Shown here piece after piece: positions 10,114 to 18,517 of a stretch of DNA of 64,000 bases. The number at the start of each line of letters is the position of its first letter. Position 1 is the first letter of the stretch. The stretch is taken from assembly GCF_020400605.1 (NCBI RefSeq), contig NZ_JAINRD010000024.1, forward strand, positions 62,001-126,000. Reading direction: 5' to 3'. The stretch comes from Streptomyces aculeolatus. GTDB taxonomy: Bacteria > Actinomycetota > Actinomycetes > Streptomycetales > Streptomycetaceae. The notes below the pieces were generated by a model. It had not been told where the DNA came from. It made no database searches and saw only the letters and a list, made by a program, of their open reading frames with translations. Both the position numbers and the translations under genes were made by a program.

Positions 10114-12171
10114 GTGCCCAAGCTGACCGAACTGCCGAAGCGCATACTGATCGGCCGCGCGCTTCGCAGCGACCGGTTGGGTGAGACGCTGCTCCCCAAG
10201 CGCGTCGCGCTCCCGGTTTTCGCCTCCGACCCGCTGTCCTCGGTCGCGTACGCCCCGGGCGAGGTGCTGATCGTCCTGTCGATCGCCGGCGTCGGTGCGT
10301 ACACGTACAGCCCGTGGATCACCGCGGCCATCGTCGTGCTGATGGTCGTCGTCGTCGCCTCGTACCGCAGGACGGTGCATGCCTACCCCAGCGGCGGCGG
10401 CGACTACGAGGTCGCCACCACGAACCTCGGCCGCCGCGCCGGCCAGGTGGTGGCCAGCGCGCTGCTCGTCGATTACGTGCTGACCGTCGCGGTGTCGGTC
10501 TCCGCGGGCGTGGAGAACCTGGGTTCCGCCTGGGGGTTCGTCGCGGAGCACAAGGTGCTGTGCGCGCTGATCGTCATCGGCCTGCTGACCACCATGAACC
10601 TGCGCGGCGTGAAGGAGTCGGGGACCCTCTTCGCCATCCCCACCTACGTCTTCGTCGGCAGCGTCCTGATCATGATCGCCTGGGGCGCCTTCCGCGGCCT
10701 CGTGCTCGGCGACACGATGCGCGCTCCCACCTCCGACCTGGAGATCCGGACCGAGCACGCGGGCGGCATCGCCGGCTTCGCCCTGGTCTTCCTGCTGCTA
10801 CGGGCCTTCTCCTCCGGCTGCGCCGCACTGACCGGCGTCGAGGCGATCAGCAACGGCGTGCCCGCCTTCCGCAAGCCCAAGAGCCGCAACGCCGCGACGA
10901 CGCTGTCGATGATGGGCCTGCTGGCGATCGTCATGTTCGTCGGCATCATCGTCCTCGCGATCCAGACCGACGTGCGGATGGCCGAGCGGCCCGCCGAGGA
11001 GCTGCTGCGGCAGGGGGAGGCGGTCGGCTCGGGCTTCGTCCAGAACCCGGTGATCGCACAGGTCGGCGCGGCCGTCTTCGGCGACGGCTCGCTGCCGTTC
11101 GTCATCCTGGCGGCGGCCACGGCGCTGGTGCTGTTCCTGGCCGCCAACACCGCGTACAACGGCTTCCCCGTGCTCGGCTCGATCCTCGCCCACGACCGCT
11201 TCCTGCCGCGCCAGTTGCACACCCGCGGCGACCGGCTGGCGTTCAGCAACGGCATCCTCTTCGTCGCCCTGCTCGCCGGCGGCCTCGTCTACGCCTTCGA
11301 GGCCGACTCCACCCGGCTGATCCAGCTCTACATCGTCGGCGTCTTCGTCTCCTTCACCTTCAGCCAGACCGGCATGGTCCGGCACTGGAACCGCATACTG
11401 GCCACCGAGCACCGGACCGACGAGCGCCGCCGCGTGCTGCGGTCGCGCGCGATGAACGGGTTCGGCGCGGTGTTCTGCGCGCTGGTGCTGGTGGTCGTGC
11501 TGGTCACCAAGTTCAGCCACGGCGCGTGGATCGCGCTGGCCGGCATGCTGTTCTTCTACGTGGTGATGGCGGCCATCCGCCGCCACTACGACCGCGTCGC
11601 GCAGGAGGTCGCCGTCGCCGAGGGCGAGGCCGACGACGCGATGCCGCGCCCCGGGCACGTGCACTCGATCGTGCTCGTCTCCCAGCTGCACCGCCCCACG
11701 ATGCGCGCGCTGGCGTACGCGAAGCTCGTACGCTCCGACAAGCTGGAGGCGCTCACCATCGGGGTCGACGCCGAGGAGACCCGGAGGCTGCAGCAGCAGT
11801 GGGTGGACAGCGAGCTGGACGTGCCGCTGACCGTCATCGAGTCGCCTTACCGCGAGATCACCAGGCCACTGATCGAGTACGTCAAGCGGCTGCGCCAGGA
11901 GAAGCCGGACACGGTGATCAGCGTCTACATCCCCGAGTACGTCGTCGGGCACTGGTACGAGCACCTGCTGCACAACCAGAGCGCGCTGCGGCTGAAGGCG
12001 CGGCTGCTGTTCACGCCGGGCGTGATGGTGACGTCGGTGCCGTACCAGCTGGGCTCCAGCGAGCGCGCCAAGCGGCGGGCGCGGCGCAGCGCCGAGTGGC
12101 AGGCGCCGGGTGCGGTGCGGGGCCCGGCCCCGGTGGGCGCGCGGAAGCGGCGGGAGACGACGGGGAAGTAG
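10114..12171 (+). CDS. kimA: APC-superfamily transporter, KimA-like potassium importer
   Basis: The 685-residue protein follows the Bacillus KimA (YdaO) pattern throughout: PKRILIGRALRSDRLGE, FASDPLSSVAYAPGEVLIVL, AYPSGGGDYEVA, LLVDYVLTVAVSVSAGVENL, AFSSGCAALTGVEAISNGVPAF, and LAANTAYNGFPVLGSIL. About 12 membrane segments end near residue 495. A soluble C-terminal domain (about 500-685) follows, the part that binds c-di-AMP in KimA. It is predicted to import K+ with protons. GTG 10114 appears leaderless. A truncated relative is at 51386-52830. The family is clear; the substrate is inferred from KimA. Confidence 0.85.
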   Translation: MPKLTELPKRILIGRALRSDRLGETLLPKRVALPVFASDPLSSVAYAPGEVLIVLSIAGVGAYTYSPWITAAIVVLMVVVVASYRRTVHAYPSGGGDYEVATTNLGRRAGQVVASALLVDYVLTVAVSVSAGVENLGSAWGFVAEHKVLCALIVIGLLTTMNLRGVKESGTLFAIPTYVFVGSVLIMIAWGAFRGLVLGDTMRAPTSDLEIRTEHAGGIAGFALVFLLLRAFSSGCAALTGVEAISNGVPAFRKPKSRNAATTLSMMGLLAIVMFVGIIVLAIQTDVRMAERPAEELLRQGEAVGSGFVQNPVIAQVGAAVFGDGSLPFVILAAATALVLFLAANTAYNGFPVLGSILAHDRFLPRQLHTRGDRLAFSNGILFVALLAGGLVYAFEADSTRLIQLYIVGVFVSFTFSQTGMVRHWNRILATEHRTDERRRVLRSRAMNGFGAVFCALVLVVVLVTKFSHGAWIALAGMLFFYVVMAAIRRHYDRVAQEVAVAEGEADDAMPRPGHVHSIVLVSQLHRPTMRALAYAKLVRSDKLEALTIGVDAEETRRLQQQWVDSELDVPLTVIESPYREITRPLIEYVKRLRQEKPDTVISVYIPEYVVGHWYEHLLHNQSALRLKARLLFTPGVMVTSVPYQLGSSERAKRRARRSAEWQAPGAVRGPAPVGARKRRETTGK

Positions 12172-12248
12172 CGGGGCCCGGCCGCCGCCGTCAGGGCACG
12201 GCTCGGCCGGCCTGCCGCCCGCTTCGGGTACGGGCCGCGCCGCCGTGC

Positions 12249-13574
12249 TCAGAAGCCCCCGAAGCCGCCGTCCCCGAAGCCCCCGCCGCCGCCGAAGTCG
12301 CCCCCGCCGAAGCCCCCGTCGAAGTCGCCGGGGTCGAAGTCGGCGCCGGTGTGGTCCCCGCCCTCGTAGCCGCCCTCGCCTGTGCCGTCCGCCGCCGCCC
12401 AGCCGCCCGGGGCGTACATCACCTGTCCCAGCATCGTGCCCACGAGCAGGCCCGGGAGGAGGCCGCCGCCGAAGTAGCCGCCGGCCCACGGGGCGTACGC
12501 GGGTCCGGCGTTCCAGTACGGCTGCGGACCGCGGGCGGTGTCGACGGTGCGGGTCATCGGCTCCTCGCCGGCGGCCAGCAGGTTCGCGTCCGCCGTGCAC
12601 GCCGGCACCGTGCGCGGCGCGGCGCCCGGCGGGGTCCACTCGACGTCGGCGGTCGACGGGCCGTGGCGGGGGTCGAAGAAGCACGGCGGGCGGCGCTCCG
12701 GCAGCGCCGCGCCGGTGCGGCGCGCCTCCAGCGTCGTCAGCGCGAACCGCCCCTCCTCCAGCGCCTCCGTCACCCCGCGCACGTCGCCGGGGGCACCGGC
12801 CGCGTCCATCCGGGACTTGGCCTTCTCGTACGCGTCGAGCGCCTTCTGGTAGTCCTCGCGCATCGCGTCGTCCGCGGCCGGGCCGGCGGGGTCGAAGGCG
12901 ATACGGGTCATCTCCTCGCCGTACGCGGTGATGTCCTCGTCGACGACGGTACGCAGCCGCGCCAGCTCCAGCCCGGCCCGCTCCGCGTCCCGCAGCCTGC
13001 GGCGCTGCCGGATGAACAGGACGGCGCCGACGATCAGCAGGAGTACGACGCCGACCGTGACGGCACCGAAACCGCCGATGCCGGTGCTGTCGCGCCAGCC
13101 GGAGGGCGCGCTGCCGTCGGCTTGCTCTGCGGCGTCGTCGGCGAAGGTGACGAGCTGGTCGGTGGCGTCGCCGGGGTGGGCGCCGATGGCGGCGCGGCGG
13201 AGGTTGTCGACGGCCCGGCCGGACAGCACGCGGGAGTCGGCGGCGGCGCCGAAGCCGTCGCCGAGGCGTACGGCGTAGACGCCGGCGATGCCGGTACGGG
13301 AGCGGAGGTTCGGCAGTACGTCGCGGGCGGCGGTGCCGGGGCCCGAGGGGAGCACGGCGACGAAGACGGGGCGGCCCTCGTCCTTGATCCGGGCGGCGAG
13401 CGCGTTGGCCCGGCTGACGGACATCTGGCCCCGGACGTCGGGGTGGACGTAGACGGGGCGCTCACGCAGCGCCTCGGCGGCGTCGCCGACGGGGTCCTGG
13501 GCGTGCGCGGGGGGCGCCGTTGCCGTGAGGAGCGCGGCGAGGAGGGCGAGAAGCGGGGCCAGGAACCGGTGCAT
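12249..13574 (-). CDS. secreted/membrane-anchored protein with TPM-like N-terminal domain and Gly-rich tail
   Basis: The 441-residue protein has a signal peptide ending PPAHA, an extracytoplasmic domain (about 25-160) with PVYVHPDVRG and PVFVAVLP as in TPM/YgcG-like proteins, a membrane helix FGAVTVGVVLLLIVGAVLFI, and then a long helical cytosolic region. The C-terminus is an extreme Gly/Asp/Phe-rich tail (repeats of GGFGGGDFGGG). The start may be ATG 13574 or ATG 13583; neither has a strong ribosome-binding site. Three 11-bp tandem repeats lie just upstream. The function is unknown. Confidence 0.75.
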   Translation of the reverse strand: MHRFLAPLLALLAALLTATAPPAHAQDPVGDAAEALRERPVYVHPDVRGQMSVSRANALAARIKDEGRPVFVAVLPSGPGTAARDVLPNLRSRTGIAGVYAVRLGDGFGAAADSRVLSGRAVDNLRRAAIGAHPGDATDQLVTFADDAAEQADGSAPSGWRDSTGIGGFGAVTVGVVLLLIVGAVLFIRQRRRLRDAERAGLELARLRTVVDEDITAYGEEMTRIAFDPAGPAADDAMREDYQKALDAYEKAKSRMDAAGAPGDVRGVTEALEEGRFALTTLEARRTGAALPERRPPCFFDPRHGPSTADVEWTPPGAAPRTVPACTADANLLAAGEEPMTRTVDTARGPQPYWNAGPAYAPWAGGYFGGGLLPGLLVGTMLGQVMYAPGGWAAADGTGEGGYEGGDHTGADFDPGDFDGGFGGGDFGGGGGFGDGGFGGF

Positions 13575-13600
13575 ACCTGACATTCTTCTCGCGGGGTGGA

Positions 13601-13633
13601 CGGGCGCCACCCGGGCGCCACCCGGGCGCCACC
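13601..13633. repeat. three tandem 11-bp repeats upstream of the TPM-like gene
   Basis: The unit CGGGCGCCACC occurs three times without change at 13601-13611, 13612-13622 and 13623-13633. The copies are one helical turn apart and 18-27 bp upstream of the possible start codons. They could be a regulator site or a simple slippage repeat. Confidence 0.6.
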
Positions 13634-13746
13634 GGGTTCCGGCCGTTGCCGCGGGGGTAGTCCGATACGGGCGGACCGGCGGGTGCGGGGCGGTGCGGCG
13701 GCGCGGCGGGCGGTGGCGTTGGGGCGGCGGTGGTGTCAGAGGGGGT

Positions 13747-13765
13747 GCCTACCCTTGGGCGGGTG
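13747..13765 (+). repeat. 19-bp dispersed repeat, copy 1
   Basis: GCCTACCCTTGGGCGGGTG is identical to 14724-14742, and similarity continues for about 10 bp on each side. TACCCT resembles a Streptomyces -10 box, and a GTG lies about 8 nt downstream in both copies. Both point into the 3' end of a minus-strand gene (here the cupin gene). Confidence 0.6.
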
Positions 13766-13811
13766 CGAGGGGGGTGTGGGGTGTTGCTCGCCGGCGGCTG
13801 CGCCCTTCCCG

Positions 13812-14540
13812 TTACGCGCCGACCGTGACCGCGCCGTCCAGGTCGCACGCCTGCAGCCGGCCGCACATGCCGAACCGCGACTCCGCCCCGGTCCGCTGCA
13901 CCGACGCCGCCCGCAGGTGGGCGCCGTCCGTGCGCAGTGCGTCCAGGTGTGCGTCTGTCGCCGCCGCGGCGGCGGCCGGGCCCCGTTCCCACCGTCCGCG
14001 CCAGTCGTCCAGGTGCGGCCGGACCAGCTCCACCGCCCTGGTGTGGAACGCCGTCAGCGGTCCTGTGTCGCCCGCCCGTGCAGCGCGGGCCAGTTCGGCG
14101 AAGCCGGCCAGCGCCAGGTCGCGGCGGGCCTGCGCGGACTTCTCCGGCTCCGCCGGGTCGAGGCGGGCGGCGCGGGCGTAGGCGGCGTCGTCGTGCAGGA
14201 CGTCGGGCGGGAAGGGGAAGGCGGCGTCGCCGGCCTCGGGCAGTCCGGCGTTCTGCATGAGGACGAGGATGTCGAGTCGGCCGTCGGCGTTGACGAGCCG
14301 GTGGATGGTGCCGGGTGTGAACCAGACGACGGCGTCCTCGACCAGCTCGGTCTCGGCGTACCCGGAGGCGGTCAGGGTCTGCACGGCGCCGTGGCCGCCG
14401 AGGACGACGTACGCCTCGGTGCAGGCGAGGTGCAGGTGCGGGGTGCCGCCGCGGAGGCCGTCGGGGGCCTGCCAGTCGTAGACGCGGAGCCGGGAGACGC
14501 TGACGCCGCCGGGGAGGGGCGGGAGTGCGGGATCGGCCAT
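13812..14540 (-). CDS. cupin-domain protein, probably sugar-related
   Basis: The 242-residue protein has a cupin barrel in its first half: GGTPHLHLACTEAYVVLGG with the metal-binding H-x-H-x(5)-E pattern, then GTIHRLVNADGRLDILVLM with the second His. The C-terminal half is helical and of unknown role. A LacI-type palindrome (14556-14567) lies about 18 bp upstream of the ATG at 14540. A longer start at 14552 is possible. Cupins under LacI control are often involved in carbohydrate use. No enzyme activity can be named. Confidence 0.75.
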   Translation of the reverse strand: MADPALPPLPGGVSVSRLRVYDWQAPDGLRGGTPHLHLACTEAYVVLGGHGAVQTLTASGYAETELVEDAVVWFTPGTIHRLVNADGRLDILVLMQNAGLPEAGDAAFPFPPDVLHDDAAYARAARLDPAEPEKSAQARRDLALAGFAELARAARAGDTGPLTAFHTRAVELVRPHLDDWRGRWERGPAAAAAATDAHLDALRTDGAHLRAASVQRTGAESRFGMCGRLQACDLDGAVTVGA

Positions 14541-14555
14541 GGACACCAGCATGAC

Positions 14556-14567
14556 GCAAGCGCTTTC
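14556..14567. promoter_or_regulatory. LacI-family-type operator upstream of the cupin gene
   Basis: The sequence GCAAGCGCTTTC contains the symmetric core AAGCGCTT, the half-site pattern shared by LacI/GalR regulators with a central CG. It is 16-27 bp before the cupin start codon. The cognate LacI protein is not in this window. Confidence 0.4.
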
Positions 14568-14723
14568 TACGGACCACCCCCCGAACCACCCGATCTCCGC
14601 CCCGGCCGGCGGTGCGAGGGGGATGCAGGGTGCGTCTGAGGGGCGGGGTGCTTCTGAGGGGCCCGCGGGCGGCCGGCCGGCGCCCGTCCGCGTACGTCGG
14701 CGGGATCGTCTGTCGGCGGGGCG

Positions 14724-14742
14724 GCCTACCCTTGGGCGGGTG
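14724..14742 (+). repeat. 19-bp dispersed repeat, copy 2
   Basis: An exact copy of 13747-13765. This one lies just before the 3' end of the polysaccharide deacetylase gene on the opposite strand, with a GTG directly at its end. Confidence 0.6.
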
Positions 14743-14787
14743 TGCGGGGGAGGTGTGCCGGGGAGGTGTGCGGGGCCGGGGGCAGGG

Positions 14788-15648
14788 CTAGGCCGGCTGG
14801 GTCAGGGTGTAGCCCTCGTCCAGTAGTCGCGGCAGGTAGTACTCCAGCGCCCGCACCGTCGCCCACCTGTCGCCCCCGCCGTCGTGTGCCAGCACGATCG
14901 CGCCCGGGTGCGCCCCCCGGACCACCGCCGCCTCGATGAACCGCTGGTCGCGGTTGTCCCAGTCGAGGGTGTCGATGTCCCACTGGAAGGGCTCCATCTG
15001 CAACTGCGCGCAGATCTCCAGGCTCGGCCCGTGCCACATCCCGTACGGCGCCCGCGCCAGCCGCGGCGGCGCGCCCAGCTCCTTCGCCACCAGCTCGCAG
15101 GTCCGCTCCAGTTCCTCGCGCACCCGCGGGGTGCTGATCAGATCGAGCTGCGGGTGGGTGTAGGAGTGGTTGCCGACGACGTGGCCCTCGGCGGCGATCC
15201 GGCGCAGCACGTCGCGGTTCCACGGGATGTTCTCGCCGATGACGAAGAAGGTCGCGCGTGCCCCGTGCCGCCGCAGGATCCGCAGGATCTCCGGCGTCTG
15301 CGTCGCGTGCGGGCCGTCGTCGAAGGTGAGCGCGATCTTCTTGCCGGTCTCGCGGAGCGTGCGGTGCGGTGCAGCGCGCAGCGCGACCGGCCGGGTCGGT
15401 CCGGCGATACGGGCCATGCCGCCGGACGTCGTCATCGGCGCCGCGCCGGTGCGGCCCGCGGCCGGACGCAGCCCGTTCGGCGCGGGGCCGAGGGGCTTGC
15501 CGTCCGCCGCCCCCGTCGCCCGCGCGGCCGTCCCCGACCTGGGGGCGTGCGCGGAGGGCGCGATGGCGAGCTGGTACGCGCCGAGCAGGCCCAGGCCGAG
15601 CACGCCGCGCCGGGGCAGCCCCCGTGCGGGGCATTTGTCATATTTCAT
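14788..15648 (-). CDS. secreted polysaccharide deacetylase (NodB homology domain)
   Basis: The 286-residue protein has an N-terminal LPRRGVLGLGLLGAY segment that resembles a twin-arginine signal. The NodB domain follows: motif 1 TFDDGP with D110 and D111, motif 2 GNHSYTHP carrying the two metal His residues, motif 3 RAPYGMW, and near the end IVLAHDGGG. Such carbohydrate esterase family 4 enzymes remove N- or O-acetyl groups from peptidoglycan, chitin or xylan in a metal-dependent way. The ATG at 15648 follows GACGAG and is preferred to an in-frame TTG at 15654. The substrate is not evident from the neighbours. Confidence 0.88.
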   Translation of the reverse strand: MKYDKCPARGLPRRGVLGLGLLGAYQLAIAPSAHAPRSGTAARATGAADGKPLGPAPNGLRPAAGRTGAAPMTTSGGMARIAGPTRPVALRAAPHRTLRETGKKIALTFDDGPHATQTPEILRILRRHGARATFFVIGENIPWNRDVLRRIAAEGHVVGNHSYTHPQLDLISTPRVREELERTCELVAKELGAPPRLARAPYGMWHGPSLEICAQLQMEPFQWDIDTLDWDNRDQRFIEAAVVRGAHPGAIVLAHDGGGDRWATVRALEYYLPRLLDEGYTLTQPA

Positions 15649-15852
15649 GACCAACTCGTCTCACGGGGCAGAGCCCGGGCGGGTCAGCGACACGGGAGGC
15701 CGGGGCGAAGCACCGGATCGGGCCCCGGAGAGTGGCGGGCCGGGCGGGAACGGGTTAGTCGCGGGGGCGTTTTGGGCTATCCGTCCGCCCGGGGGAGCAC
15801 GGTACGGGGGCACCGTTCGCCGGGGCGGGCCGGTGCGCGCGCCCGGGCCCTG

Positions 15853-15881
15853 GTCGGGCGGCCGGCGCCCGGCCGCCCGAC
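15853..15881. repeat. perfect 13-bp stem, 3-nt loop hairpin in a divergent intergenic region
   Basis: Arms 15853-15865 and 15869-15881 are perfect inverted copies around CGC. The hairpin lies in the 427-bp gap between two divergent genes (deacetylase start 15648, M50 protease start 16076), so it is upstream of both. I see no gene in the rest of this gap. Confidence 0.5.
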
Positions 15882-16075
15882 GAAGGCCCGGCCGCCGGCT
15901 ACGCCGAATGGCCCAGGCGGCGCCCCTCCGGCAGCGTGCCCGACCCCGGACCGGGCTTCACTGGAAGCGTCGAGGGCGGAGCAGGTGGAGAAGGCGGAGC
16001 CGGAGTGCCTGAAGCGCGGCCGGGCCGCGGTCCGCCGGTCCGTACCGGGCCGGATGCGAGCGGAGGTGTGACGCT

Positions 16076-17218
16076 GTGCGGGCGACGTTCACGCTGGGGC
16101 GCATCGCCGGGGTCCGGGTCGGGGTCCACTGGAGCGTGGTCCTGATCTTCGCCGTCATCGCCATCGGCCTCGCGCAGGGCCGGCTCCCGGACGCCGATCC
16201 GGGCCGCGCCCGGGTGCTGTACTGGGTGGCGGGGCTGGCCGCCGCCGTGGTCTTCTTCGTCTCCCTCCTCGCCCACGAGCTGGCGCACGCCGTGGTGGCG
16301 CGGCGCAACGGCGTTTCCGTCGACGACATCGTGCTGTGGTTGCTGGGCGGCGTGGCCCGGCTGAAGTCGGAGGCGTCGAACCCGGGGGCCGAACTGCGGA
16401 TCGCGGGTGTCGGCCCCCTGGTCAGCCTGGTGCTGGGCGGAATCTTCGCGCTGGGCGCCTGGCTGCTCCACGGGGCCGCGGCGCCCGAGCTGCTCGTCCA
16501 GGTCATGGGGTGGCTGGCGGGTATCAACCTGCTGCTCGCCGTCTTCAACGCCCTGCCGGCCGCACCGCTGGACGGCGGCAGGCTGCTGCGCGCGCTGCTG
16601 TGGTGGCGTACGGGCGACAGGCTGCGCGCGACCGCCGGGGCCACCGCGGCCGGGCGGGCCCTGGGCTGGCTGCTCATCGCGCTCGGGTTCGTGCTGTTCG
16701 TGCGCGGCGGCGGGTTCGGCGGGCTCTGGCTCGCCCTGATCGGCTGGTTCCTCATCGGTGCCGCCACCGCGGAGGGGCGGCAGGCGCAGGTGCGCGGGGT
16801 GCTCGCAGGCGTCCCCGTACGGAACGCCATGACGCGGGATCCGGTCGTGGTGCCCGAGACGCTGGACGTCGCGCAGCTGCTGGACAACCCGCTGTACCGG
16901 CACTCGGCGTTCCCCGTGACCGGCGGGAGCGGCGAGCCGCTGGGCCTGGTGACGGTGCGCGGCGCCAGGCACGCGCGGCCGGAGGAGGACGGGGGGACGG
17001 TGACCGCGGGCGAGGCGATGGTGCCGGTGTCCCAGCTCGTCGTCGTCGGCCCGGACGACTCGCTGGCCGACCTGCTGCCCCGCATGGAGCCCGGCCCCGA
17101 GCACCGCGTGCTGGTGACGGAGGAGGGCAGGCTCGTCGGGATCCTGTCGCTGTCGGACGTCAGCCGGACCGTGACGTACCTGGCGGAGACCACCCCCCGC
17201 GCGCGACGCCGCCCCTGA
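16076..17218 (+). CDS. site-2-type intramembrane zinc protease (M50) with CBS domains
   Basis: The 380-residue protein has membrane segments from residue 15 on, the zinc motif H67-E-L-A-H71 inside LLAHELAHAVVARRNG, and the third metal ligand in NALPAAPLDGGRLLRALLW. From about residue 245 it carries two CBS-like repeats (VRNAMTRDPVVVPE and AGEAMVPVSQLVVVG). This arrangement matches the Rip3/S2P-CBS class, which cleaves anti-sigma factors or membrane proteins and may sense nucleotides through CBS. GTG 16076 follows CGGAGG. The substrate is unknown. Confidence 0.9.
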   Translation: MRATFTLGRIAGVRVGVHWSVVLIFAVIAIGLAQGRLPDADPGRARVLYWVAGLAAAVVFFVSLLAHELAHAVVARRNGVSVDDIVLWLLGGVARLKSEASNPGAELRIAGVGPLVSLVLGGIFALGAWLLHGAAAPELLVQVMGWLAGINLLLAVFNALPAAPLDGGRLLRALLWWRTGDRLRATAGATAAGRALGWLLIALGFVLFVRGGGFGGLWLALIGWFLIGAATAEGRQAQVRGVLAGVPVRNAMTRDPVVVPETLDVAQLLDNPLYRHSAFPVTGGSGEPLGLVTVRGARHARPEEDGGTVTAGEAMVPVSQLVVVGPDDSLADLLPRMEPGPEHRVLVTEEGRLVGILSLSDVSRTVTYLAETTPRARRRP

Positions 17219-17358
17219 GCGCGTGAAACCCCGCCGGGCCGGGGGCTTTCCGGGGCGGTGGCGTCGCTCACAGTTCGGCGTCCGCGGGGCAGGTGGGGTG
17301 CGGCGGCGCGGTTACCCTGACGTCGCTCCCGTACCCCTGACCGCAGGCGAGGCCGCAC

Positions 17359-17778
17359 GTGTTCCGGACGATGCTCAAGTCCAAGATCCACCGCGCCACC
17401 GTGACGCAGGCCGACCTGCACTACGTCGGGTCCGTCACCATCGACGAGGCGCTCATGGAGGCCGCGGACCTGCTGGCCGGCGAGCAGGTCGACGTCGTCG
17501 ACATCGACAACGGCGCCCGGCTCACCACCTACGTCATCCCCGGCCCGCGGGGCAGCGGCGTGATCGGCATCAACGGCGCGGCGGCCCGCCTGGTCAGCCC
17601 CGGCGATCTGGTGATCGTCATCAGCTACGCGACGGTGGCCGACGCGGATGCGAAGGCGCTGCTGCCGCGGATCGTCTTCGTGGACGGCGACAACCGCCCC
17701 GTGCGGCACGGCTCGGACCCGGCCGAGGCGCTGCCCGGCACGGGAACGGTGCGGGGCGACGCCCTCGCCGGTGACTGA
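17359..17778 (+). CDS. panD: aspartate 1-decarboxylase (PanD)
   Basis: The 139-residue protein shows the self-cleavage site G24-S25 in DLHYVGSVTIDEALM; S25 becomes the pyruvoyl cofactor. IDNGARLTTYVIPG, GVIGINGAAARLV and GDLVIVISYA are PanD hallmarks. It makes beta-alanine from aspartate for pantothenate and CoA. The start is GTG 17359. A probable -10 box (TTACCCT) is about 45 bp upstream. No panB or panC is nearby. The stop codon lies inside the loop of a terminator-like hairpin. Confidence 0.95.
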   Translation: MFRTMLKSKIHRATVTQADLHYVGSVTIDEALMEAADLLAGEQVDVVDIDNGARLTTYVIPGPRGSGVIGINGAAARLVSPGDLVIVISYATVADADAKALLPRIVFVDGDNRPVRHGSDPAEALPGTGTVRGDALAGD

Positions 17779-17848
17779 GCGGACGTCACCGGCGGGGGTC
17801 GCCCCGCACCGTGTTCTGCGCGGCGGGCGGCCCGGTGGCCGCCCGCCG
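17766..17848. terminator. double terminator between panD and the YceI gene
   Basis: The first hairpin (CGCCGGTGAC 17766-17775, GTCACCGGCG 17785-17794) has the panD stop codon in its loop. The second has perfect 12-bp arms at 17821-17832 and 17837-17848 with a CGGT loop, and ends 15 bp before the convergent YceI stop. The second probably serves both genes. Confidence 0.65.
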
Positions 17849-17862
17849 TCGTGCGCGAGGCT

Positions 17863-18408
17863 TCAGGAACGGCCCGCCTCGATGTCCAGCGTGATCTTGA
17901 TCTTGTCGCTGACCGCGGCGCCGGCCGCGCCACCGGTCACGCCGTAGTCGGTGCGGCTGATCTCGGTGCTCGCGGAGAACCCGACGACCGTGGTGCCCTC
18001 CTGCGGGCCCGGCGCGAAGCCGCCGATCTCGGTCTCCAGGGTCACGGGGCGGGTGACGCCGCGCAGCGACAGGTCGCCGTCGATCAGGTAGACGCCGTCC
18101 TTCTCGCGGATGCCGGTGGACTTGAACGTCATCTCGGGGTACGACTCGACGTCCAGGAAGTCCGCGGTGCGTACGTGGTTGTCGCGGGCGTCGTTGCGCG
18201 TGTTCACCGAAGTGGTCTTGATCACCGCGTTGACCTCGGACTGCAGCGGGTCCTCGTGGGTCACGATGGTGCCCTCGACGTGGTCGAAGGTCCCGCGGAC
18301 CTTGGTGACGCCCAGGTGCCGGACGACGAAGGAGACGTCCGAGTGCACCGGGTCGATCGTCCAGGTGCCGGTCTGGTACGCGGGGATCTGTTCGGCGTGA
18401 GTAGTCAT
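17863..18408 (-). CDS. YceI-family lipid-binding protein
   Basis: The 181-residue protein reads GTWTIDPVHSDVSFVVRHLGVTKVRGTF at the N-terminus, then FLDVESYPEMTFKST, LRGVTRPVTLE and FSASTEISRTDYGV, all hallmarks of the YceI lipocalin-like barrel that binds isoprenoid or amide lipids. There is no signal peptide, so it is probably cytosolic. ATG 18408 has an AGAGG site 12 nt upstream. It is divergent from a MarR gene across two MarR-type palindromes, so it is probably derepressed by the MarR ligand. Confidence 0.9.
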   Translation of the reverse strand: MTTHAEQIPAYQTGTWTIDPVHSDVSFVVRHLGVTKVRGTFDHVEGTIVTHEDPLQSEVNAVIKTTSVNTRNDARDNHVRTADFLDVESYPEMTFKSTGIREKDGVYLIDGDLSLRGVTRPVTLETEIGGFAPGPQEGTTVVGFSASTEISRTDYGVTGGAAGAAVSDKIKITLDIEAGRS

Positions 18409-18453
18409 GGGGAATATGCCTCTTCCGTAGCGGTGCCACCACAGGGCAAGTGG

Positions 18454-18499
18454 TTGAACTTTCATTCAAACCGTAACACGCTCTGGTTGAGGACTCAAC
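18454..18499. promoter_or_regulatory. MarR-type operators between the YceI and MarR genes
   Basis: The near-perfect palindrome GTTGAG-GA-CTCAAC at 18486-18499 lies directly upstream of a TATAGGTATGCT -10 region for the MarR gene. A second, looser dyad, TTGAA-N6-TTCAA, is at 18454-18469 on the YceI side. TTGA/TCAA half-sites are typical of MarR and OhrR regulators. Confidence 0.65.
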
Positions 18500-18517
18500 T
18501 ATAGGTATGCTGGACAC

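Noticed and set aside
10314..13580. 1088-codon plus-strand frame over the KimA-like and TPM-like genes
   Set aside because: It is Arg/Ala-rich, has no domains and spans two real genes on opposite strands.
15853..15881. Terminator for the M50 protease or deacetylase gene
   Set aside because: It is upstream of both divergent genes, so it cannot terminate either; listed as a repeat only.
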